From Achromobacter sp. RTa (GTDB lineage Bacteria; Pseudomonadota; Gammaproteobacteria; Burkholderiales; Burkholderiaceae_B): DNA of 64,000 nt. Below are positions 51,789-63,745 of the stretch, in pieces. The notes beneath the pieces were generated by a model. It worked only from the letters and a program-made list of their open reading frames with translations, made no database searches and was not told the DNA's origin. The stretch lies in assembly GCF_000757485.1 (NCBI RefSeq), contig NZ_JPYO01000036.1:62001-126000 (forward strand). Reading direction: 5' to 3'. Each line of letters begins with the position of its first letter. The stretch's first letter is position 1. The position numbers were made by a program, and so were the translations under genes.

Positions 51789-52412
51789 ATGTTCAAGATC
51801 GGGCTGACGGGCGGTATCGGATCGGGCAAGACCCGCGTGGCGGACATGCTCGCGGAGTGGGGCGCCTCGCTCGTCGACACCGACGAGATCGCGCGCGAAC
51901 TGACCGCCGCGAACGGCGCCGCCATGCCGGCGATCGAACGCGAATTCGGCGAGCGGGCGCTGACTCCCGACGGCGCGCTGGACCGCGCATGGATGCGCGA
52001 GCAGGCCTTCTCGGATCCGCAGGTACGCCAGCGGCTGGAAGCCGTGCTGCACCCCGCCATCGGGCAGGAGACCGAGCGCCAGGCCCGCGCGGCCACCGGG
52101 TCGTACCTGGTCTTCGTCGTGCCTTTGCTGGTGGAGTCGCTGCCGCGCTGGCGTCCGCGCCTGGATCGCATCTGCGTGGTCGATTGCGACCCCGACACCC
52201 AGGTGGCGCGCGTGCGCTCGCGCAGCGGGCTGACGGAGCCGGCCATCCGGCGTATCATGGCGGCACAGGCTGCGCGGGCAAGCCGGCTGGAAGTCGCGGA
52301 CGACGTCATCATCAACGACGGCGCGACGTCGCCGGAACAATTGCGCGCGCAGGCGAAGACCCTGCATGAACGCTGGCTGGCGCTGGCGAGCACGACGGGC
52401 CGGCAAGCCTAG
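51789..52412 (+). CDS. coaE: Dephospho-CoA kinase CoaE
   Basis: 207 residues, last step of CoA synthesis (3'-phosphorylation). P-loop GLTGGIGSGKTRVADML (5-21), DTDEIAREL, VPLLVES in the CoA-binding domain and VDCDPDTQVARVRSRSGLT. Fits the pilD-coaE-zapD order. Confidence 0.97.
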   Translation: MFKIGLTGGIGSGKTRVADMLAEWGASLVDTDEIARELTAANGAAMPAIEREFGERALTPDGALDRAWMREQAFSDPQVRQRLEAVLHPAIGQETERQARAATGSYLVFVVPLLVESLPRWRPRLDRICVVDCDPDTQVARVRSRSGLTEPAIRRIMAAQAARASRLEVADDVIINDGATSPEQLRAQAKTLHERWLALASTTGRQA

Positions 52413-52472
52413 GCCGGCACCCCTGAATAACATTGGCCTGTCGGCCAACCACAGATGGGCCTGTAAAAAAGC

Positions 52473-53225
52473 GTGATTGTTTACGAATACCCCTTCAATG
52501 AGCGCATCCGCGCTTATCTGCGGCTGGAATTCCTGTTCGACAGGTTGTTTTTCTTTGCTCGCGAAGGGGATTCACGCCAACACCAGGTTGCGGTCACCTC
52601 CCTGTTCGATCTGCTCGACGCCTGCGAGCGCACCGACGTCAAGGGCGCGCTCCTGCAGGATCTCGAGCGCCAGCGGCTGGCGCTGGTCGGACTGCGGGAT
52701 CATCCCGGCGTGGCGCAGGACGCGCTGGAAGCGATGCTGCGCGAGATGGAAAAGGTGGCCACCGCGCTGGCCGCGCCCGGCAAGACCGGCCAATCCCTGC
52801 GTGAAAACGAATGGCTGACCAGCCTGCGCGGGCGCCTGTCCGTGCCGGGCAGCGCAACGCAGGTCGACATGCCCTCGTACTTCGCCTGGCAGAACAAGTC
52901 CGAAGCCGCCCGTTGCGCGGACCTGCAATCCTGGGTGGCGCCGTTCATCCCCCTCTACGACGGGCTGACCCTGGCGCTGCGCCTGCTGCGCGAGTCCGGC
53001 CGCAAGACCGACATCGTGGCGGAGCAGGGCGCCTACCAGCAGATGCTGGGCGGCAAGCAGTTCCAGCTGCTGCGGGTCTGGCTGGACCCGTCCCAGGGCG
53101 TATTTCCAGAGATCAGCGCCAATAAGTACATGATCTGGATACGTTTTTCCACCCAGGACGGCGAATTCAAGCCCCAGCAGGTCGCGCGCGACGTCGCCTT
53201 CCAGATGACCCTCTGCAACTCGTAG
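52473..53225 (+). CDS. zapD: Cell division protein ZapD
   Basis: 250 residues. FtsZ-bundling factor (former DUF1342/YacF). Start is GTG at 52473 because conservation begins at once (IVYEYPFNERIRAYLRLEFLF). Typical blocks: LSLFDLLDACERTDVKGALLQDLERQ-like (here TSLFDLLDACERTD), GQSLRENEWLTSLRGR and YEMWIRF-like KYMIWIRFSTQD. The gyrase inhibitor gene yacG that usually follows is absent; a terminator and a repeat pair lie there. Confidence 0.95.
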   Translation: MIVYEYPFNERIRAYLRLEFLFDRLFFFAREGDSRQHQVAVTSLFDLLDACERTDVKGALLQDLERQRLALVGLRDHPGVAQDALEAMLREMEKVATALAAPGKTGQSLRENEWLTSLRGRLSVPGSATQVDMPSYFAWQNKSEAARCADLQSWVAPFIPLYDGLTLALRLLRESGRKTDIVAEQGAYQQMLGGKQFQLLRVWLDPSQGVFPEISANKYMIWIRFSTQDGEFKPQQVARDVAFQMTLCNS

Positions 53226-53405
53226 GATGGGTGTAGCGCGAGGGTTCTTGAGGAAGAACTCAAGTATCGAACGCGCGTAACCCATCAGGCGGCGCGAGCC
53301 GCCGTTTTTCGTGGCAAGCGCAAATGCCGGCTTGCGCCGGCCGATAGGTTTCGCGCGTCCAGCAATAGCGTTCTTTGTTAAGAACTCTCGCGCTACACCC
53401 ATCCT
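53224..53405. repeat. Two 65-bp elements in inverted orientation after zapD
   Basis: Left copy 53224-53288 and right copy 53341-53405 (reverse strand) share a 19-bp perfect outer arm (AGGATGGGTGTAGCGCGAG). Each copy also has an internal hairpin GTTCTT-N4-AAGAAC and an inner end ACGCGCG-N-AACC-N-ATC. Each element thus has short terminal inverted repeats GATGGGT...ACCCATC. The pair covers most of the 291-base gap between zapD and the RND adaptor. Non-autonomous mobile or REP-like origin is likely. Confidence 0.85.
53288..53309 (+). terminator. Rho-independent terminator after zapD
   Basis: Stem GGCGGC (53288-53293) / GCCGCC (53298-53303) with GCGA loop, followed by GTTTTT. It sits between the two copies of the 65-bp element, 63 bases after the zapD stop. 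Confidence 0.75.
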
Positions 53406-53516
53406 GCTCCTGGCGCGATTCCTGTTGCGGCAAGTTTCAACTGCGGGCCTCGATGCTGGAAACCGGGACGGTCTAGTAGACAATACGGCTTTCCCCGCCA
53501 GTGCCAGAACCGTTCC

Positions 53517-54788
53517 ATGCCTGAAAGCCGTCCTGTCTCTCCACCCGCCCGCCGGACCCGCCGCCTAGTCGGCCTGGCGGTGTTGTTGCTTGTCGTGGCG
53601 GGCATCGCCTGGCTGGTCCTGCGGCCCTCGGCCAAGCCCGGAGGCGCGGGCGGCCCCGGAGGGCGTCCCGGCGGCAGGCCGCCGGCGGGGGCCATGGCCA
53701 GCATGGCGGTGCCGGTGCGCGTCGCCACGGCCACCCAACAGGACATCGACATCTACCTGAAATCGCTGGGCACCGTCACCGCGTACAACACGGTCACCGT
53801 CCGCAGCCGGGTCAGCGGAGAGCTGGTCGAGGTCGCCTTCCAGGAAGGCCAGCGCGTGAAGGCGGGCGACCTGCTGGCGCAGGTGGATCCGCGCGCCTTC
53901 CAGGTGGCCCTGGACCAGGCGCGCGGCACGCAGATGCAGAACCTGGCCCAGCTGGAGAACGCGCGCCGCGACCTGCAACGCTACCAGGCCCTGTTCAAGC
54001 AGGATTCGATCGCAAAGCAGCAGGTCGATACGCAGGCTGCGCTGGTGCGCCAGTACGAGGGCACCGTCAAGAGCGATCAGGCCAATGTGGATAACGCCCG
54101 CCTGCAGCTGGACTACGCGCGCATCACGGCCCCCATCAGCGGCCGCCTGGGCTTGCGCCAGGTGGACCGGGGCAACCTGGTGTCCAGCTCGGACACCAAC
54201 GGGCTGGTGGTGATCACCCAGACCCAGCCGATTTCGGTCGTGTTCACGCTGCCCGAGACCCAGCTGCCCGAAGTGCGCGCCGAGATCGCAGCGGGCAAGA
54301 CGCTGGCCGTCGACGCCTACGACCGCGCCGACACCCGGCGCATCGCCACGGGCCAGCTTGAAACGCTGGACAACCAGATCGACGTGACGACCGGCACCCT
54401 GAAGCTGAAGGCTCGGTTCGACAACGCGGACGACGCGCTCTTCCCGAACCAGTTCGTCAACGTGCGCCTGCACGTGCTGACGCGCAAGGACGTCACGGCC
54501 ATCCCCACCGCCGCCATCCAGCAGGGCTCGGCCGGCGCCTTCGTGTTCCTGGTGCAGCCGGACGACACGGTCCAGGTGCGCCAGGTGAAGCTGGGCGCGA
54601 TCAACAATGGCATGGTGGCGGTCAACGAAGGCCTGCAACCCGGCGATCGGGTGGTCGTCGAAGGCACCGACCGCTTGCGCGCGGGCGCCAAAGTGGAAGT
54701 GGTGGGCGACGCGGGCGTGATCCCGGCCACCCGCGACAAGACGCTCGGCGCAGGCGCCCCGGCCGGCACCACGCCGCCGTCCAAGTAA
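53517..54788 (+). CDS. mdtA: RND efflux periplasmic adaptor subunit (MdtA-like)
   Basis: 423 residues. One N-terminal membrane anchor (about 17-35), a Gly/Pro-rich linker, then barrel-sandwich and coiled-coil hairpin domains of the HlyD/AcrA family ([41 protein letters not shown] and [23 protein letters not shown], residues about 80-215). It bridges the two inner membrane pumps encoded next to the outer membrane channel encoded last. A 13-base gap separates it from mdtB. Confidence 0.92.
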   Translation: MPESRPVSPPARRTRRLVGLAVLLLVVAGIAWLVLRPSAKPGGAGGPGGRPGGRPPAGAMASMAVPVRVATATQQDIDIYLKSLGTVTAYNTVTVRSRVSGELVEVAFQEGQRVKAGDLLAQVDPRAFQVALDQARGTQMQNLAQLENARRDLQRYQALFKQDSIAKQQVDTQAALVRQYEGTVKSDQANVDNARLQLDYARITAPISGRLGLRQVDRGNLVSSSDTNGLVVITQTQPISVVFTLPETQLPEVRAEIAAGKTLAVDAYDRADTRRIATGQLETLDNQIDVTTGTLKLKARFDNADDALFPNQFVNVRLHVLTRKDVTAIPTAAIQQGSAGAFVFLVQPDDTVQVRQVKLGAINNGMVAVNEGLQPGDRVVVEGTDRLRAGAKVEVVGDAGVIPATRDKTLGAGAPAGTTPPSK

Positions 54789-54801
54789 GCCAGGAATCGC
54801 C

Positions 54802-57800
54802 GTGAGTCCGTCGCGCCTGTTCATCCTGCGTCCGGTGGCCACCACCCTGTCCATGGTGGCCATCCTGATCGCGGGCTTCATCGCCTACCGGCTGCTGCCC
54901 GTTTCGGCCCTGCCGGAAGTGGACTATCCGACGATCCAGGTGGTGACGCTGTATCCCGGTGCCAGTCCCGACGTGATGACCTCGCTGGTCACGTCTCCGC
55001 TGGAGCGGCAGTTCGGGCAGATGCCGGGCCTGAACCAGATGTCGTCCACCAGTTCGGGCGGCGCGTCGGTCATCACGCTGCAGTTCAACCTCAGCCTGCC
55101 GCTGGACGTGGCCGAGCAGCAGGTCCAGGCGGCCATCAACGCCGCGTCGAACCTGCTGCCCAGCGACCTGCCGGTGCCGCCCACGTACAACAAGGTGAAT
55201 CCGGCGGACGCGGCCGTCCTGACCCTGGCGATCACCTCGCCGACCATGCCGCTGCCGCAGGTGCGGGACCTGGTCGACACGCGGGTGGCGCAGAAGCTGT
55301 CGCAGATTCCCGGCGTGGGCCTGGTCAGCGTGGCCGGCGGGCAGCGCCCCGCGGTGCGGGTGCAGGTGAATCCGCAGGCGCTGGCGGCCAATGGCCTGTC
55401 GCTGTCCGACCTGCGCACCGCCATCGTCGGCGCCAACGTCAACCAGCCCAAGGGCAACCTGGACGGTCCGCAGCGTTCCACCACCATCAACGCCAACGAC
55501 CAGCTCAAGACGCCCACCGACTACAACGACCTGATCATCGCGTACAAGAACAACGCGCCTCTGCGCCTGTCCGACGTGGCGCGCGCAGTGGAAGGCGCCG
55601 AGGACACGCGGCAGGCGGCCTGGGCCGGCGACAAGCCCGCCATCCTGCTCAATATCCAGCGCCAGCCGGGCGCCAACGTGATCGACGTGGTCAACCGGAT
55701 CCAGGCGCTATTGCCGCAGCTGCGCGCCGCCTTGCCGGCCACGCTGGACGTGACCGTGGTGTCCGACCGCACCCAGACCATCCGCGATTCGGTCGCCGAC
55801 GTGCAGTTCGAAATGCTGCTAGCCGTGGCGCTGGTGGTCATGGTGACCTTCGTGTTCCTGCGCAGCCTGACGGCCACCCTGATCCCCAGCGTGGTCGTGC
55901 CGCTGTCGCTGGTGGGAACCTTCGGCATCATGTACCTGGCCGGCTTCTCCATCAACAACCTGACCCTGATGGCGCTGACGATCGCCACCGGCTTCGTGGT
56001 GGACGACGCCATCGTCATGATCGAGAACATCGCCCGCCACATCGAAGAGGGCGAAACGCCCTTGCAGGCGGCGCTGAAGGGCGCCGCGCAGATCGGCTTC
56101 ACCCTGATCTCGCTGACGTTCTCGCTGATCGCCGTGCTGATCCCGCTGCTCTTCATGACGGAGGTGGTGGGGCGGCTGTTCCGCGAGTTCGCGATCACGC
56201 TGGCCGTGTCCATCCTGATCTCCCTGGTGGTGTCGCTGACCTTGACGCCCATGATGTGCGCGCGCCTGCTGCGCGCCGAGTCCGAGCAGAAGCACGGCCG
56301 CTTCCACCAGGCCACCGGCGCCTTCATCGACCGCGTCATCGCCGGCTACGACCGCTGGCTGCAGGTCGTGCTGCGCCATCAGCCGCTGACGCTGCTGGTG
56401 GCGCTGGCTACGTTTGCGCTGACCGCGCTGCTGTACCTGGCGATACCCAAGGGTTTTTTCCCGCAGCAGGACACCGGCCTGATCCAGGCGATCACCCAGG
56501 CGCCGCAATCCATTTCGTTCAAGGCGATGGCCGAGCGCCAGCAGGCGGCGGCGCGCCTGGTGCTGGAGGATCCCGACGTGCAGGCCGTGTCCTCCTTCAT
56601 CGGGGTGGACGGCAGCAACGCCACGCTCAGCGCGGGGCGGCTGCAGATCGCGCTCAAGCCGCAGGCCGAGCGCGACGGGGACCTGCGCACCGTGATGGCG
56701 CGGCTGGACGAGGCCCTGGCCAAGCAGGACGGCCTCACGGTCTACATGCAGCCGGTCCAGGACCTGACCATCGAAGACCGCGTGAGCCGCACGCAGTATC
56801 AGATGACCCTGTCCAATCCCGACCTTAAGGTGCTGAGCGAATGGACGCCCAAGCTGGTGGAGCGCCTGCGCCAGGTGCCCGGCCTGAAGGACGTGACCGA
56901 CGACCTGCAGGACGACGGGCTCCAGACCTGGGTCGAGATCGATCGCGACGCGGCCTCGCGGCTGGGCATCACGGCGGCGGTGATCGACGAAGCGCTCTAC
57001 AACGCCTTCGGCCAGCGGCTGATCTCTACCATTTTCACGCAGTCCAACCAGTACCGCGTGGTGCTGGAAGTGCAGCCGCAATTCCAGATGACGCCGGCCT
57101 CGCTGGGGCAGATCCACGTGCCCACCTCGGCGGGCGGCCAGGTGCCGCTGTCGTCCGTGGCGCATATCTCGGAAGGCAAGACCGTGCTGGCCGTGAACCG
57201 GCTGGACCAGTTCCCTATGGTGACGGTGTCGTTCAACCTGGCGCCGGGCGCATCCCTGTCCGGCGCGGTCGAGGCGATCACGGCGGCCGAGGCCGAGATC
57301 GGGCTGCCCGCGGGCGTCGAGACGCGATTCCAGGGCGCGGCGCTGGCATTCCAGAATTCGCTGTCCAGTACGCTGTGGCTGATTCTGGCGGCGGTGGTCA
57401 CGATGTACATCGTGCTGGGCGTGCTGTACGAAAGCTATATCCATCCGATCACCATCTTGTCGACCCTGCCCTCGGCCGGGGTCGGCGCGCTGCTGGCGCT
57501 GCTGATCAGCGGCACCGAGCTCGACATGATCGGCATCATCGGGATCATCCTGCTGATCGGCATCGTGAAGAAGAACGCGATCATGATGATCGACTTCGCG
57601 CTGGACGCGGAGCGCAAGCGCGGCCTGAGCCCGCGCGCGGCCATCCATGAAGCGGCGCTGCTGCGCTTCCGCCCGATCCTGATGACGACGCTGGCCGCCC
57701 TGTTCGGCGCGCTGCCGCTGATGCTGTCCACCGGCACGGGCGCGGAGCTGCGCCAGCCGCTGGGCCTGGTGATGGTGGGCGGGCTGCTGTTGTCGCAAGT

Positions 57801-57900
57801 GCTGACGCTGTTCACCACGCCGGTCATCTACCTGATGTTCGACCGCCTGTCGCACCGCTGGCGCGGCGCGCGCGCCTCTTCGGCGGAGGATGCGTCATGA
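54802..57900 (+). CDS. mdtB: RND efflux pump inner membrane subunit (MdtB-like)
   Basis: 1032 residues, start GTG at 54802. AcrB-type pump with 12 membrane helices, two large periplasmic loops and the proton-relay Asp pair in helix 4 ([22 protein letters not shown]). [19 protein letters not shown] is the usual RND N-terminus. Together with the next gene it forms the MdtB-MdtC heteromultimer known from E. coli for bile salt and drug export. Its stop overlaps the mdtC start (ATGA). Confidence 0.94.
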   Translation: MSPSRLFILRPVATTLSMVAILIAGFIAYRLLPVSALPEVDYPTIQVVTLYPGASPDVMTSLVTSPLERQFGQMPGLNQMSSTSSGGASVITLQFNLSLPLDVAEQQVQAAINAASNLLPSDLPVPPTYNKVNPADAAVLTLAITSPTMPLPQVRDLVDTRVAQKLSQIPGVGLVSVAGGQRPAVRVQVNPQALAANGLSLSDLRTAIVGANVNQPKGNLDGPQRSTTINANDQLKTPTDYNDLIIAYKNNAPLRLSDVARAVEGAEDTRQAAWAGDKPAILLNIQRQPGANVIDVVNRIQALLPQLRAALPATLDVTVVSDRTQTIRDSVADVQFEMLLAVALVVMVTFVFLRSLTATLIPSVVVPLSLVGTFGIMYLAGFSINNLTLMALTIATGFVVDDAIVMIENIARHIEEGETPLQAALKGAAQIGFTLISLTFSLIAVLIPLLFMTEVVGRLFREFAITLAVSILISLVVSLTLTPMMCARLLRAESEQKHGRFHQATGAFIDRVIAGYDRWLQVVLRHQPLTLLVALATFALTALLYLAIPKGFFPQQDTGLIQAITQAPQSISFKAMAERQQAAARLVLEDPDVQAVSSFIGVDGSNATLSAGRLQIALKPQAERDGDLRTVMARLDEALAKQDGLTVYMQPVQDLTIEDRVSRTQYQMTLSNPDLKVLSEWTPKLVERLRQVPGLKDVTDDLQDDGLQTWVEIDRDAASRLGITAAVIDEALYNAFGQRLISTIFTQSNQYRVVLEVQPQFQMTPASLGQIHVPTSAGGQVPLSSVAHISEGKTVLAVNRLDQFPMVTVSFNLAPGASLSGAVEAITAAEAEIGLPAGVETRFQGAALAFQNSLSSTLWLILAAVVTMYIVLGVLYESYIHPITILSTLPSAGVGALLALLISGTELDMIGIIGIILLIGIVKKNAIMMIDFALDAERKRGLSPRAAIHEAALLRFRPILMTTLAALFGALPLMLSTGTGAELRQPLGLVMVGGLLLSQVLTLFTTPVIYLMFDRLSHRWRGARASSAEDAS

Positions 57901-60900
57901 TCCTGTCGGCGCCATTCATCGTCCGGCCGGTGGCGACCACGCTGCTGAGCCTGGCGGTCGTGCTGGCAGGCCTGCTGTCTTTCTTCCTGCTGCCCGTGGC
58001 GCCGCTGCCGCAGGTGGACATTCCCACCATTTCGGTCTCGGCCAGCCTGCCCGGCGCCAGCCCGGAGACCATGGCGTCCAGCGTGGCCACGCCGCTGGAA
58101 CGGTCGCTCGGCAGCATTGCCGGCGTCACCGAAATGACGTCCAACAGTTCGCAGGGCTCCACCCGCATCACGCTGCAGTTCGACCTTTCCCGCGACATCA
58201 ACGGCGCCGCGCGCGACGTGCAGGCGGCGATCAACGCGGCGCGCTCGCTGCTGCCGACCGGGTTGCGCAGCAACCCCACGTATCACAAGTCCAACCCCTC
58301 GGATGCGCCTATCATGACGCTGGCGCTGACTTCCGACACGCTCAGCCAGGGCCAGCTCTACGACATCGCTTCCACCATCGTGGCGCAGAAGCTGTCGCAG
58401 GTGGATGGAGTGGGCGAGGTGACGGTGGGCGGCAGCTCGCTGCCCGCCGTGCGCGTCACCGTGCTGCCTGGCGCCCTGGCCAACCGCGGCGTGTCGCTCG
58501 ACGAGTTGCGCGCGACGCTGGCCAACGCCAACGCCAACCGCCCCAAGGGCGTGCTGGAGAACGACCGCTACCACTGGCAGATCATGGTCAGCGACCAGCT
58601 CAGCCGCGCGGAGCAGTACCGGCCGCTGATCGTGGCCTGGCGCGACGGCGCGCCCGTGCGGGTGTCGGACGTGGCCAAGGTGGAGGACTCGGTCGAGGAT
58701 CTCTACCAGACCGGTTTCTTCAACGACCGCAAGGCCATCCTGATGATCGTGCGGCGCCAGGCCGACGCCAACATCATCGAGGCGGTGGACGCGGTGCGCG
58801 CGCAGCTGCCCGTGCTGCAGGCCCTGATGCCGGCGGATGTGAACATGACCGTGGCGCAGGACCGCACGCCCAGCATCCGGGCGTCGCTGCACGAGGCGGA
58901 GCTGACGCTGATCATCGCGGTGGGCCTGGTGGTGCTGGTGGTACTGCTGTTCCTGCGGCGCTGGCGCGCGGCCATCATTCCCAGCGTGGCGGTGCCGGTG
59001 TCGCTCATCGGCACCTTCTGCATCATGTATCTGTGCGGCTTCACGCTGAACACCATTTCGCTGATGGCGCTGATCGTGGCGACGGGATTCGTGGTGGACG
59101 ACGCCATCGTGGTGCTCGAGAACATCATGCGCCATGTCGAGCGTGGCATGTCGCCCATGCGCGCTGCCCTGCGCGGCTCGCGCGAGGTGGGGTTCACGGT
59201 GCTGTCGATGAGCCTGTCGCTCGTCGCGGTGTTCATTCCGATCCTGCTGATGGGCGGCGTGGTCGGGCGCCTGTTCCGGGAGTTCGCGGTCACCCTGTCG
59301 GCCGCGATCCTGGTGTCGCTGGTGGTGTCCCTGACCCTGACGCCCATGATGTGCGCGCGCCTGCTGCGCAACGAGCCCGAGGAAGAGCGGCCGCCCGGCA
59401 GGCTGGCGCGCTGGTCGGAACGCGGCTTCGAGGCCATGCTGGGCGGCTATCGCCGCTCGCTGCGCTGGGCGCTGGAGCACGGCCGGCTGATGATGCTGAC
59501 GCTGGCGATCGCCGTCGGGCTCAACGTCTATCTCTACACGGTCGTGCCCAAGGGCTTCTTCCCGCAGCAGGACACCGGCCAGTTGCTGGGCTTTTTCCGC
59601 GTGGACCAGGGCACCTCGTTCCAGGCCACCGTGCCCAAGCTGGACGCGCTGCGCAAGGTGGTGCTGGCGGATCCGGCGGTGCAGAGCATGACGGGCTATG
59701 CCGGCGGGCGCGGCGGCAGCAACAGCAGCTTCATGCAGATCCAGCTAAAGCCCCTGGAAGAGCGCAAGGTGTCGGCGGAAGTGGTCATCAACCGCCTGCG
59801 CGGCAAGCTGCAGAACATGCCGGGCGCGCGCATGTTCCTGGTGTCGCAGCAGGACATCCGGATCGGAGGGCGCCAGAGCCAGGGCTCGTACGACTACACG
59901 CTGATGTCGGGCGACCTGCAATTGCTGCGCACCTGGATGCCGAAGGTGCAGCAGGCCATGGCGAAGATTCCCGAGATCACGGACGTGGATACGGACGTCG
60001 AGGATAAGGGCCGCCAGATCAACCTGGTGATCGACCGCGAGGCGGCGACACGGCTGGGCGTGAGCATGTCCACCATCTCCACCGTGCTGAACAACTCGTT
60101 CAGCCAGCGCCAGGTGTCGGTGATGTACGGGCCGCTGAACCAGTACCACGTGGTGCTGGGCGTGGACCCGAAGTTCGCGCAGGACATCGAGTCGCTGCGG
60201 CAGGTCGAGGTCATCACGGCGGCGGGCGCGCGCGTGCCGCTGTCGGCGTTCACGCGCCTGGAGAATGGGAACGCGCCGCTCAGCGTGCAGCACCAGGGCC
60301 TGTTCGTGGCCGACACCGTTTCGTTCAGCCTGGCGCCCGGCGTGTCGCTGGGCCAGGCCACCAGCGCGATCGACGCCGCGGTGGCGCGCATCGGCCTGCC
60401 ATCCGACCAGATCCAGGCGGGCTTCCAGGGCACGGCCGCGGCCTTGCAGCAGACCCTGGCGCAGCAGCCCTGGCTGATCCTGGCGGCGCTGGTCACCATG
60501 TATATCGTGCTGGGCATCCTCTACGAGAGCTTCGTGCATCCGCTGACCATTCTGTCCACCCTGCCGTCGGCCGGGCTGGGCGCGCTGCTGGCGCTGCTGC
60601 TGGTGCGCTACGACTTCACGCTGATCGCGCTGATCGGGGTTTTCCTGCTGATCGGCATCGTCAAGAAGAACGCCATCATGATGGTGGACTTCGCGCTGGA
60701 GGCCGAGCGGGGCCAGGGCATGAGCCCGCGCGAAGCCATCTTCCAGGCCTGCCTGACGCGCTTCCGTCCGATCATGATGACGACCATGGCCGCCATCTTC
60801 GGCGCGCTGCCGCTGGTGCTGGCTTCCGGCGCCGGCGTCGAGATGCGCCAGCCGCTCGGCATTACCATCGTGGGCGGCCTGGTCCTGAGCCAGATCCTCA

Positions 60901-61010
60901 CGCTGTACACCACGCCCGTGGTTTATCTTTACCTGGACCGATTCCGCCTGTGGGCCGAGCGCGGGCGCGCCCGCAGGAACGGATCCGCCGCTTCCATAGA
61001 ACAATCATGA
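57897..61010 (+). CDS. mdtC: RND efflux pump inner membrane subunit (MdtC-like)
   Basis: 1037 residues. Paralogue of the preceding gene: same N-terminal [19 protein letters not shown], Asp pair in [22 protein letters not shown], and [18 protein letters not shown] near the C-terminus. In the E. coli system MdtC and MdtB work as a B2C trimer, which this tandem pair would support. Overlaps genes on both sides by four bases. Confidence 0.94.
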   Translation: MILSAPFIVRPVATTLLSLAVVLAGLLSFFLLPVAPLPQVDIPTISVSASLPGASPETMASSVATPLERSLGSIAGVTEMTSNSSQGSTRITLQFDLSRDINGAARDVQAAINAARSLLPTGLRSNPTYHKSNPSDAPIMTLALTSDTLSQGQLYDIASTIVAQKLSQVDGVGEVTVGGSSLPAVRVTVLPGALANRGVSLDELRATLANANANRPKGVLENDRYHWQIMVSDQLSRAEQYRPLIVAWRDGAPVRVSDVAKVEDSVEDLYQTGFFNDRKAILMIVRRQADANIIEAVDAVRAQLPVLQALMPADVNMTVAQDRTPSIRASLHEAELTLIIAVGLVVLVVLLFLRRWRAAIIPSVAVPVSLIGTFCIMYLCGFTLNTISLMALIVATGFVVDDAIVVLENIMRHVERGMSPMRAALRGSREVGFTVLSMSLSLVAVFIPILLMGGVVGRLFREFAVTLSAAILVSLVVSLTLTPMMCARLLRNEPEEERPPGRLARWSERGFEAMLGGYRRSLRWALEHGRLMMLTLAIAVGLNVYLYTVVPKGFFPQQDTGQLLGFFRVDQGTSFQATVPKLDALRKVVLADPAVQSMTGYAGGRGGSNSSFMQIQLKPLEERKVSAEVVINRLRGKLQNMPGARMFLVSQQDIRIGGRQSQGSYDYTLMSGDLQLLRTWMPKVQQAMAKIPEITDVDTDVEDKGRQINLVIDREAATRLGVSMSTISTVLNNSFSQRQVSVMYGPLNQYHVVLGVDPKFAQDIESLRQVEVITAAGARVPLSAFTRLENGNAPLSVQHQGLFVADTVSFSLAPGVSLGQATSAIDAAVARIGLPSDQIQAGFQGTAAALQQTLAQQPWLILAALVTMYIVLGILYESFVHPLTILSTLPSAGLGALLALLLVRYDFTLIALIGVFLLIGIVKKNAIMMVDFALEAERGQGMSPREAIFQACLTRFRPIMMTTMAAIFGALPLVLASGAGVEMRQPLGITIVGGLVLSQILTLYTTPVVYLYLDRFRLWAERGRARRNGSAASIEQS

Positions 61011-62530
61011 TGCGCAACGCCAAGCTTTTTCCGTATGCCTTTCTGCCCCGCGGCCTTGCCGCCGCGGCGCTGTGCGCGCTGTTGGGCGCCTGCGCGGTCG
61101 GGCCCGACTACCAGCGGCCCGCGCTGGACATGGGCGCCGCCTACAAGGAGGGGCAGGGCGAGGTCGAAGGCTGGAAGCCCGCCCGACCGCAGGATGAGGC
61201 CGATCGCGGCGAGTGGTGGCGGGTCTATGACGACGCCACGCTGGACGGTCTGGTGGCGCGCCTGAACGCCTCGAACCAGACCATTGCGCAAGCCGAGGCC
61301 AACTACCGCCAGGCATTGGGGCTGGTGCGCGGCGCCCGCGCCGGCTTCTTCCCGACAGTGAGCGCGGGCGCGGGCATGACGCGCGCGGGCAGCGGCAGCG
61401 GCCAGGGAGGCTCGTCTTCCGCGTCCGGCAGCACGGTGTCGAACCAGTATTCGCTGACGGGCAGCGTCAGCTGGGAAGTGGACTTGTGGGGCCGCGTGCG
61501 GCGCAGTGTGGAATCCTCCGAGGCCAGCGCCGCGGCCAGCCTGGCCGACCTGGGCGCCACGCGCCTGAGCGCGCAGGCCGCGCTGGTGCAGTCCTATCTG
61601 CAATTGCGGGTGCTGGACGAACAGAAGCGCCTGCTGGACGCCACGGTGGCGGCATACGAGAAGTCCTTGCAGTTGACGCAGAACCGTTATGCCGTGGGCG
61701 TGGCGGGCCAGGCCGACGTGGCGGTGGCGCGCACGCAGCTGGAAAGCACGCGCGCGCAGTCCATAGACCTCGATTGGCAGCGCGGGCAGCTCGAGCACGC
61801 CATCGCCGTGCTCATGGGCCAGGCGCCCTCCCAATTCAGCCTGCCGCCCACGGTGTTCGCGCTGCGCCTGCCCCAGATCCCGGTAGGCCTGCCCTCCGAG
61901 CTGCTCGAGCGCCGTCCCGACGTGGCGGCGGCGGAACGCCGCGCGGCGGCGGCCAACGCGCAGATCGGCGTGGCCCAGGCCGCTTGGTTTCCGAGCCTGA
62001 TCCTGTCCGCCGACGGCGGATTCCGCAACGGCCAGTTCGCCGAGCTGCTGACCGCGCCGGCCCGCTTCTGGTCGCTGGGACCGGCGCTGGCCATGACGAT
62101 ATTCGACGGCGGCGCGCGCGCGGCCCAGGTCGAGCAGGCTCGCGCGTCCTACGATGCGCAGGCCGCGGCGTACCGCCAGGCGGCGCTGATCGGGCTGCGT
62201 GAAGTCGAGGATTACCTGATCCAGCTGCGCGTGATGGAAAACGAACAGGTCGTGCAGCGGCGCGCGCTCGAGTCCGCGCGCGAATCGCTGCGGCTGATCC
62301 AGAACCAGTACAAGGCTGGCCTGGTCGACTACCTGAGCGTGGCCGTCGTGGACGCCACGGCGCTCAGCAGTGAGCGCAATGCGCTGAGCCTGCTGGGCAA
62401 TCGCCTGACCGCCAGCGTGAACTTGATCGTGGCGCTGGGCGGGGGCTGGGATGGGCGCTCCCCCGCGGTGGCGCAGGCGAGCGCGGACAAGCAGGCTCCG
62501 GCCGCAGGCGCTGCGCCCACGCAGCCCTGA
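61007..62530 (+). CDS. NodT/OprM-family outer membrane efflux lipoprotein
   Basis: 507 residues from the ATG at 61007, overlapping the mdtC stop; an adjacent ATG at 61010 is equally possible. Lipobox LLGAC gives the lipidated Cys at 29. Family signatures [10 protein letters not shown] after the lipidation site, [14 protein letters not shown], and [15 protein letters not shown] ([21 protein letters not shown]) near 370. Trimeric outer membrane duct completing the MdtABC-type pump in one operon. Confidence 0.93.
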   Translation: MMRNAKLFPYAFLPRGLAAAALCALLGACAVGPDYQRPALDMGAAYKEGQGEVEGWKPARPQDEADRGEWWRVYDDATLDGLVARLNASNQTIAQAEANYRQALGLVRGARAGFFPTVSAGAGMTRAGSGSGQGGSSSASGSTVSNQYSLTGSVSWEVDLWGRVRRSVESSEASAAASLADLGATRLSAQAALVQSYLQLRVLDEQKRLLDATVAAYEKSLQLTQNRYAVGVAGQADVAVARTQLESTRAQSIDLDWQRGQLEHAIAVLMGQAPSQFSLPPTVFALRLPQIPVGLPSELLERRPDVAAAERRAAAANAQIGVAQAAWFPSLILSADGGFRNGQFAELLTAPARFWSLGPALAMTIFDGGARAAQVEQARASYDAQAAAYRQAALIGLREVEDYLIQLRVMENEQVVQRRALESARESLRLIQNQYKAGLVDYLSVAVVDATALSSERNALSLLGNRLTASVNLIVALGGGWDGRSPAVAQASADKQAPAAGAAPTQP

Positions 62531-62584
62531 CGCGCCGTCCCGCGGATGCGCAGCGGCGCTGGCGCAGCGCATGCCCGCCGCGCT

Positions 62585-62854
62585 TCAGCCGCGCGGCAGG
62601 AGGGCGATGAGCAGCCAGGCCGCCGCCGCGGGCACCGCGAACACCAGCAGCAGAATCGGCAGTTCCTCGCGCACCGTGTAGCCGGCGCGCGTGACCCCGA
62701 CCCACATGTTGACGATGGCCATCAGCAGCCAGGCCGGCAGGAACAGCTTGGCGGCGGCAATCGAGCCGGCCGCGTCGCCGCCCCATTGCTTGCCGAACAG
62801 CGCGAACACGGCCAGCAGGAGCAGGCCGCCGACGATGGTCAACAGCACGTGCAT
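62585..62854 (-). CDS. Small conserved inner membrane protein
   Basis: 89 residues, three hydrophobic segments (about 3-20, 37-55 and 67-87) with few charged residues between. I do not recognise a family. It starts ten bases after the SDR gene stop on the same strand, so the two are probably one transcript under the divergent LysR regulator. Convergent with the outer membrane efflux gene, 55 bases away. Confidence 0.7.
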   Translation of the reverse strand: MHVLLTIVGGLLLLAVFALFGKQWGGDAAGSIAAAKLFLPAWLLMAIVNMWVGVTRAGYTVREELPILLLVFAVPAAAAWLLIALLPRG

Positions 62855-62864
62855 GGCGCCGCTC

Positions 62865-63638
62865 CTACTTGGTGGTGTAGCCGCCGTTGATCAGCAGCGT
62901 CTGTCCGGTGATCCACCAGCCGTCCGACACCAGGAACCGGATGAACGGCACCACGTCCTCGATGTCGGTCAGCCCGGTCTTGGAAAACGGCGACAGCGCG
63001 GCGGCGGTCTTGTGGTACGCCACGGCGTCGGCGCCTTCGGCAGGATAGAAGAAGGGCGTGTCCATGGGGCCCGGGCCCACCGCCGTCACGGAAATGCCGC
63101 GGGCGCCGTACTCCTTGGACGCGGCGCGGGTGTAGTGTTCGACCGGCGCCTTGGTGCCCGCGTAGGCTGCGTAGAACGGGGTGTAGGCGCCCAGCAGCGA
63201 GGTCACCAGCGTGCAGATCTTGCCGTTGTCGTTGACGTGCCGGCCCGCCTCGCGCAGGAAGAAGAAGGCGGACTTGGAGTTCACGGCGGCCATCTCGTCG
63301 TACTCGGCCTCGGTGATCTCGGTGAAGGGCTTCTTGAGTACCTTGCCGACGGTATTGATCGCGATGTCGGGCCTGCCCACCGCGGCGACCGCATCCGCAA
63401 AAAGCCGTTCCATCGCGCCTGCCGTGCTCAGGTCGGCCTGCAGCGCCACCGCTTGCGCGCCCGCGTCCTTGACCGCCGCGACGGTGGCCTCGGCGTCCGC
63501 CTGGCTGCCGGGGCTGTTGTAGTGGATAGCCACCGCCTTGGCGCCTTGCTGCGCGAGGTCCCGCGCAATCAGGCCGCCCAGGTTCTTCGCGCCGCCCGCA
63601 ATGATGACGGTTTTGCCTTTGATGCCATGGTCTGCCAT
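62865..63638 (-). CDS. Short-chain dehydrogenase/reductase, LysR-linked
   Basis: 257 residues from the ATG at 63638, which has GGAG ahead of it; an in-frame ATG at 63650 adds four residues. Coenzyme motif AGGAKNLGG, active-site YAGTK (YxxxK), and LLINGGYTTK at the end. Variation from the TGxxxGxG consensus (AGGAKNLG) is common in this family. Divergent from the LysR gene with a palindrome between, the classical arrangement for a LysR target. Substrate unknown. Confidence 0.88.
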   Translation of the reverse strand: MADHGIKGKTVIIAGGAKNLGGLIARDLAQQGAKAVAIHYNSPGSQADAEATVAAVKDAGAQAVALQADLSTAGAMERLFADAVAAVGRPDIAINTVGKVLKKPFTEITEAEYDEMAAVNSKSAFFFLREAGRHVNDNGKICTLVTSLLGAYTPFYAAYAGTKAPVEHYTRAASKEYGARGISVTAVGPGPMDTPFFYPAEGADAVAYHKTAAALSPFSKTGLTDIEDVVPFIRFLVSDGWWITGQTLLINGGYTTK

Positions 63639-63720
63639 GTTCTTCTCCACTGTCCGGGCCGCCGGATGCGGACCCTTCTTCGGACGATGATATATTCCAA
63701 AAAAACAGGATAAAACCTGG

Positions 63721-63745
63721 ATTTCTGGTATCTATATCCAGAAAT
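63721..63745. promoter_or_regulatory. Palindrome between SDR and lysR genes (probable LysR operator)
   Basis: ATTTCTGG and CCAGAAAT are exact 8-bp complements around a nine-base AT-rich spacer (TATCTATAT). It lies 83 bases before the SDR start and 49 bases before the lysR start, and fits the extended T-N11-A type of LysR site. Confidence 0.6.

Noticed and set aside
53226..53516. Missed yacG gene after zapD
   Set aside because: No short frame with the four-cysteine zinc motif is present; the gap is repeats and a terminator.
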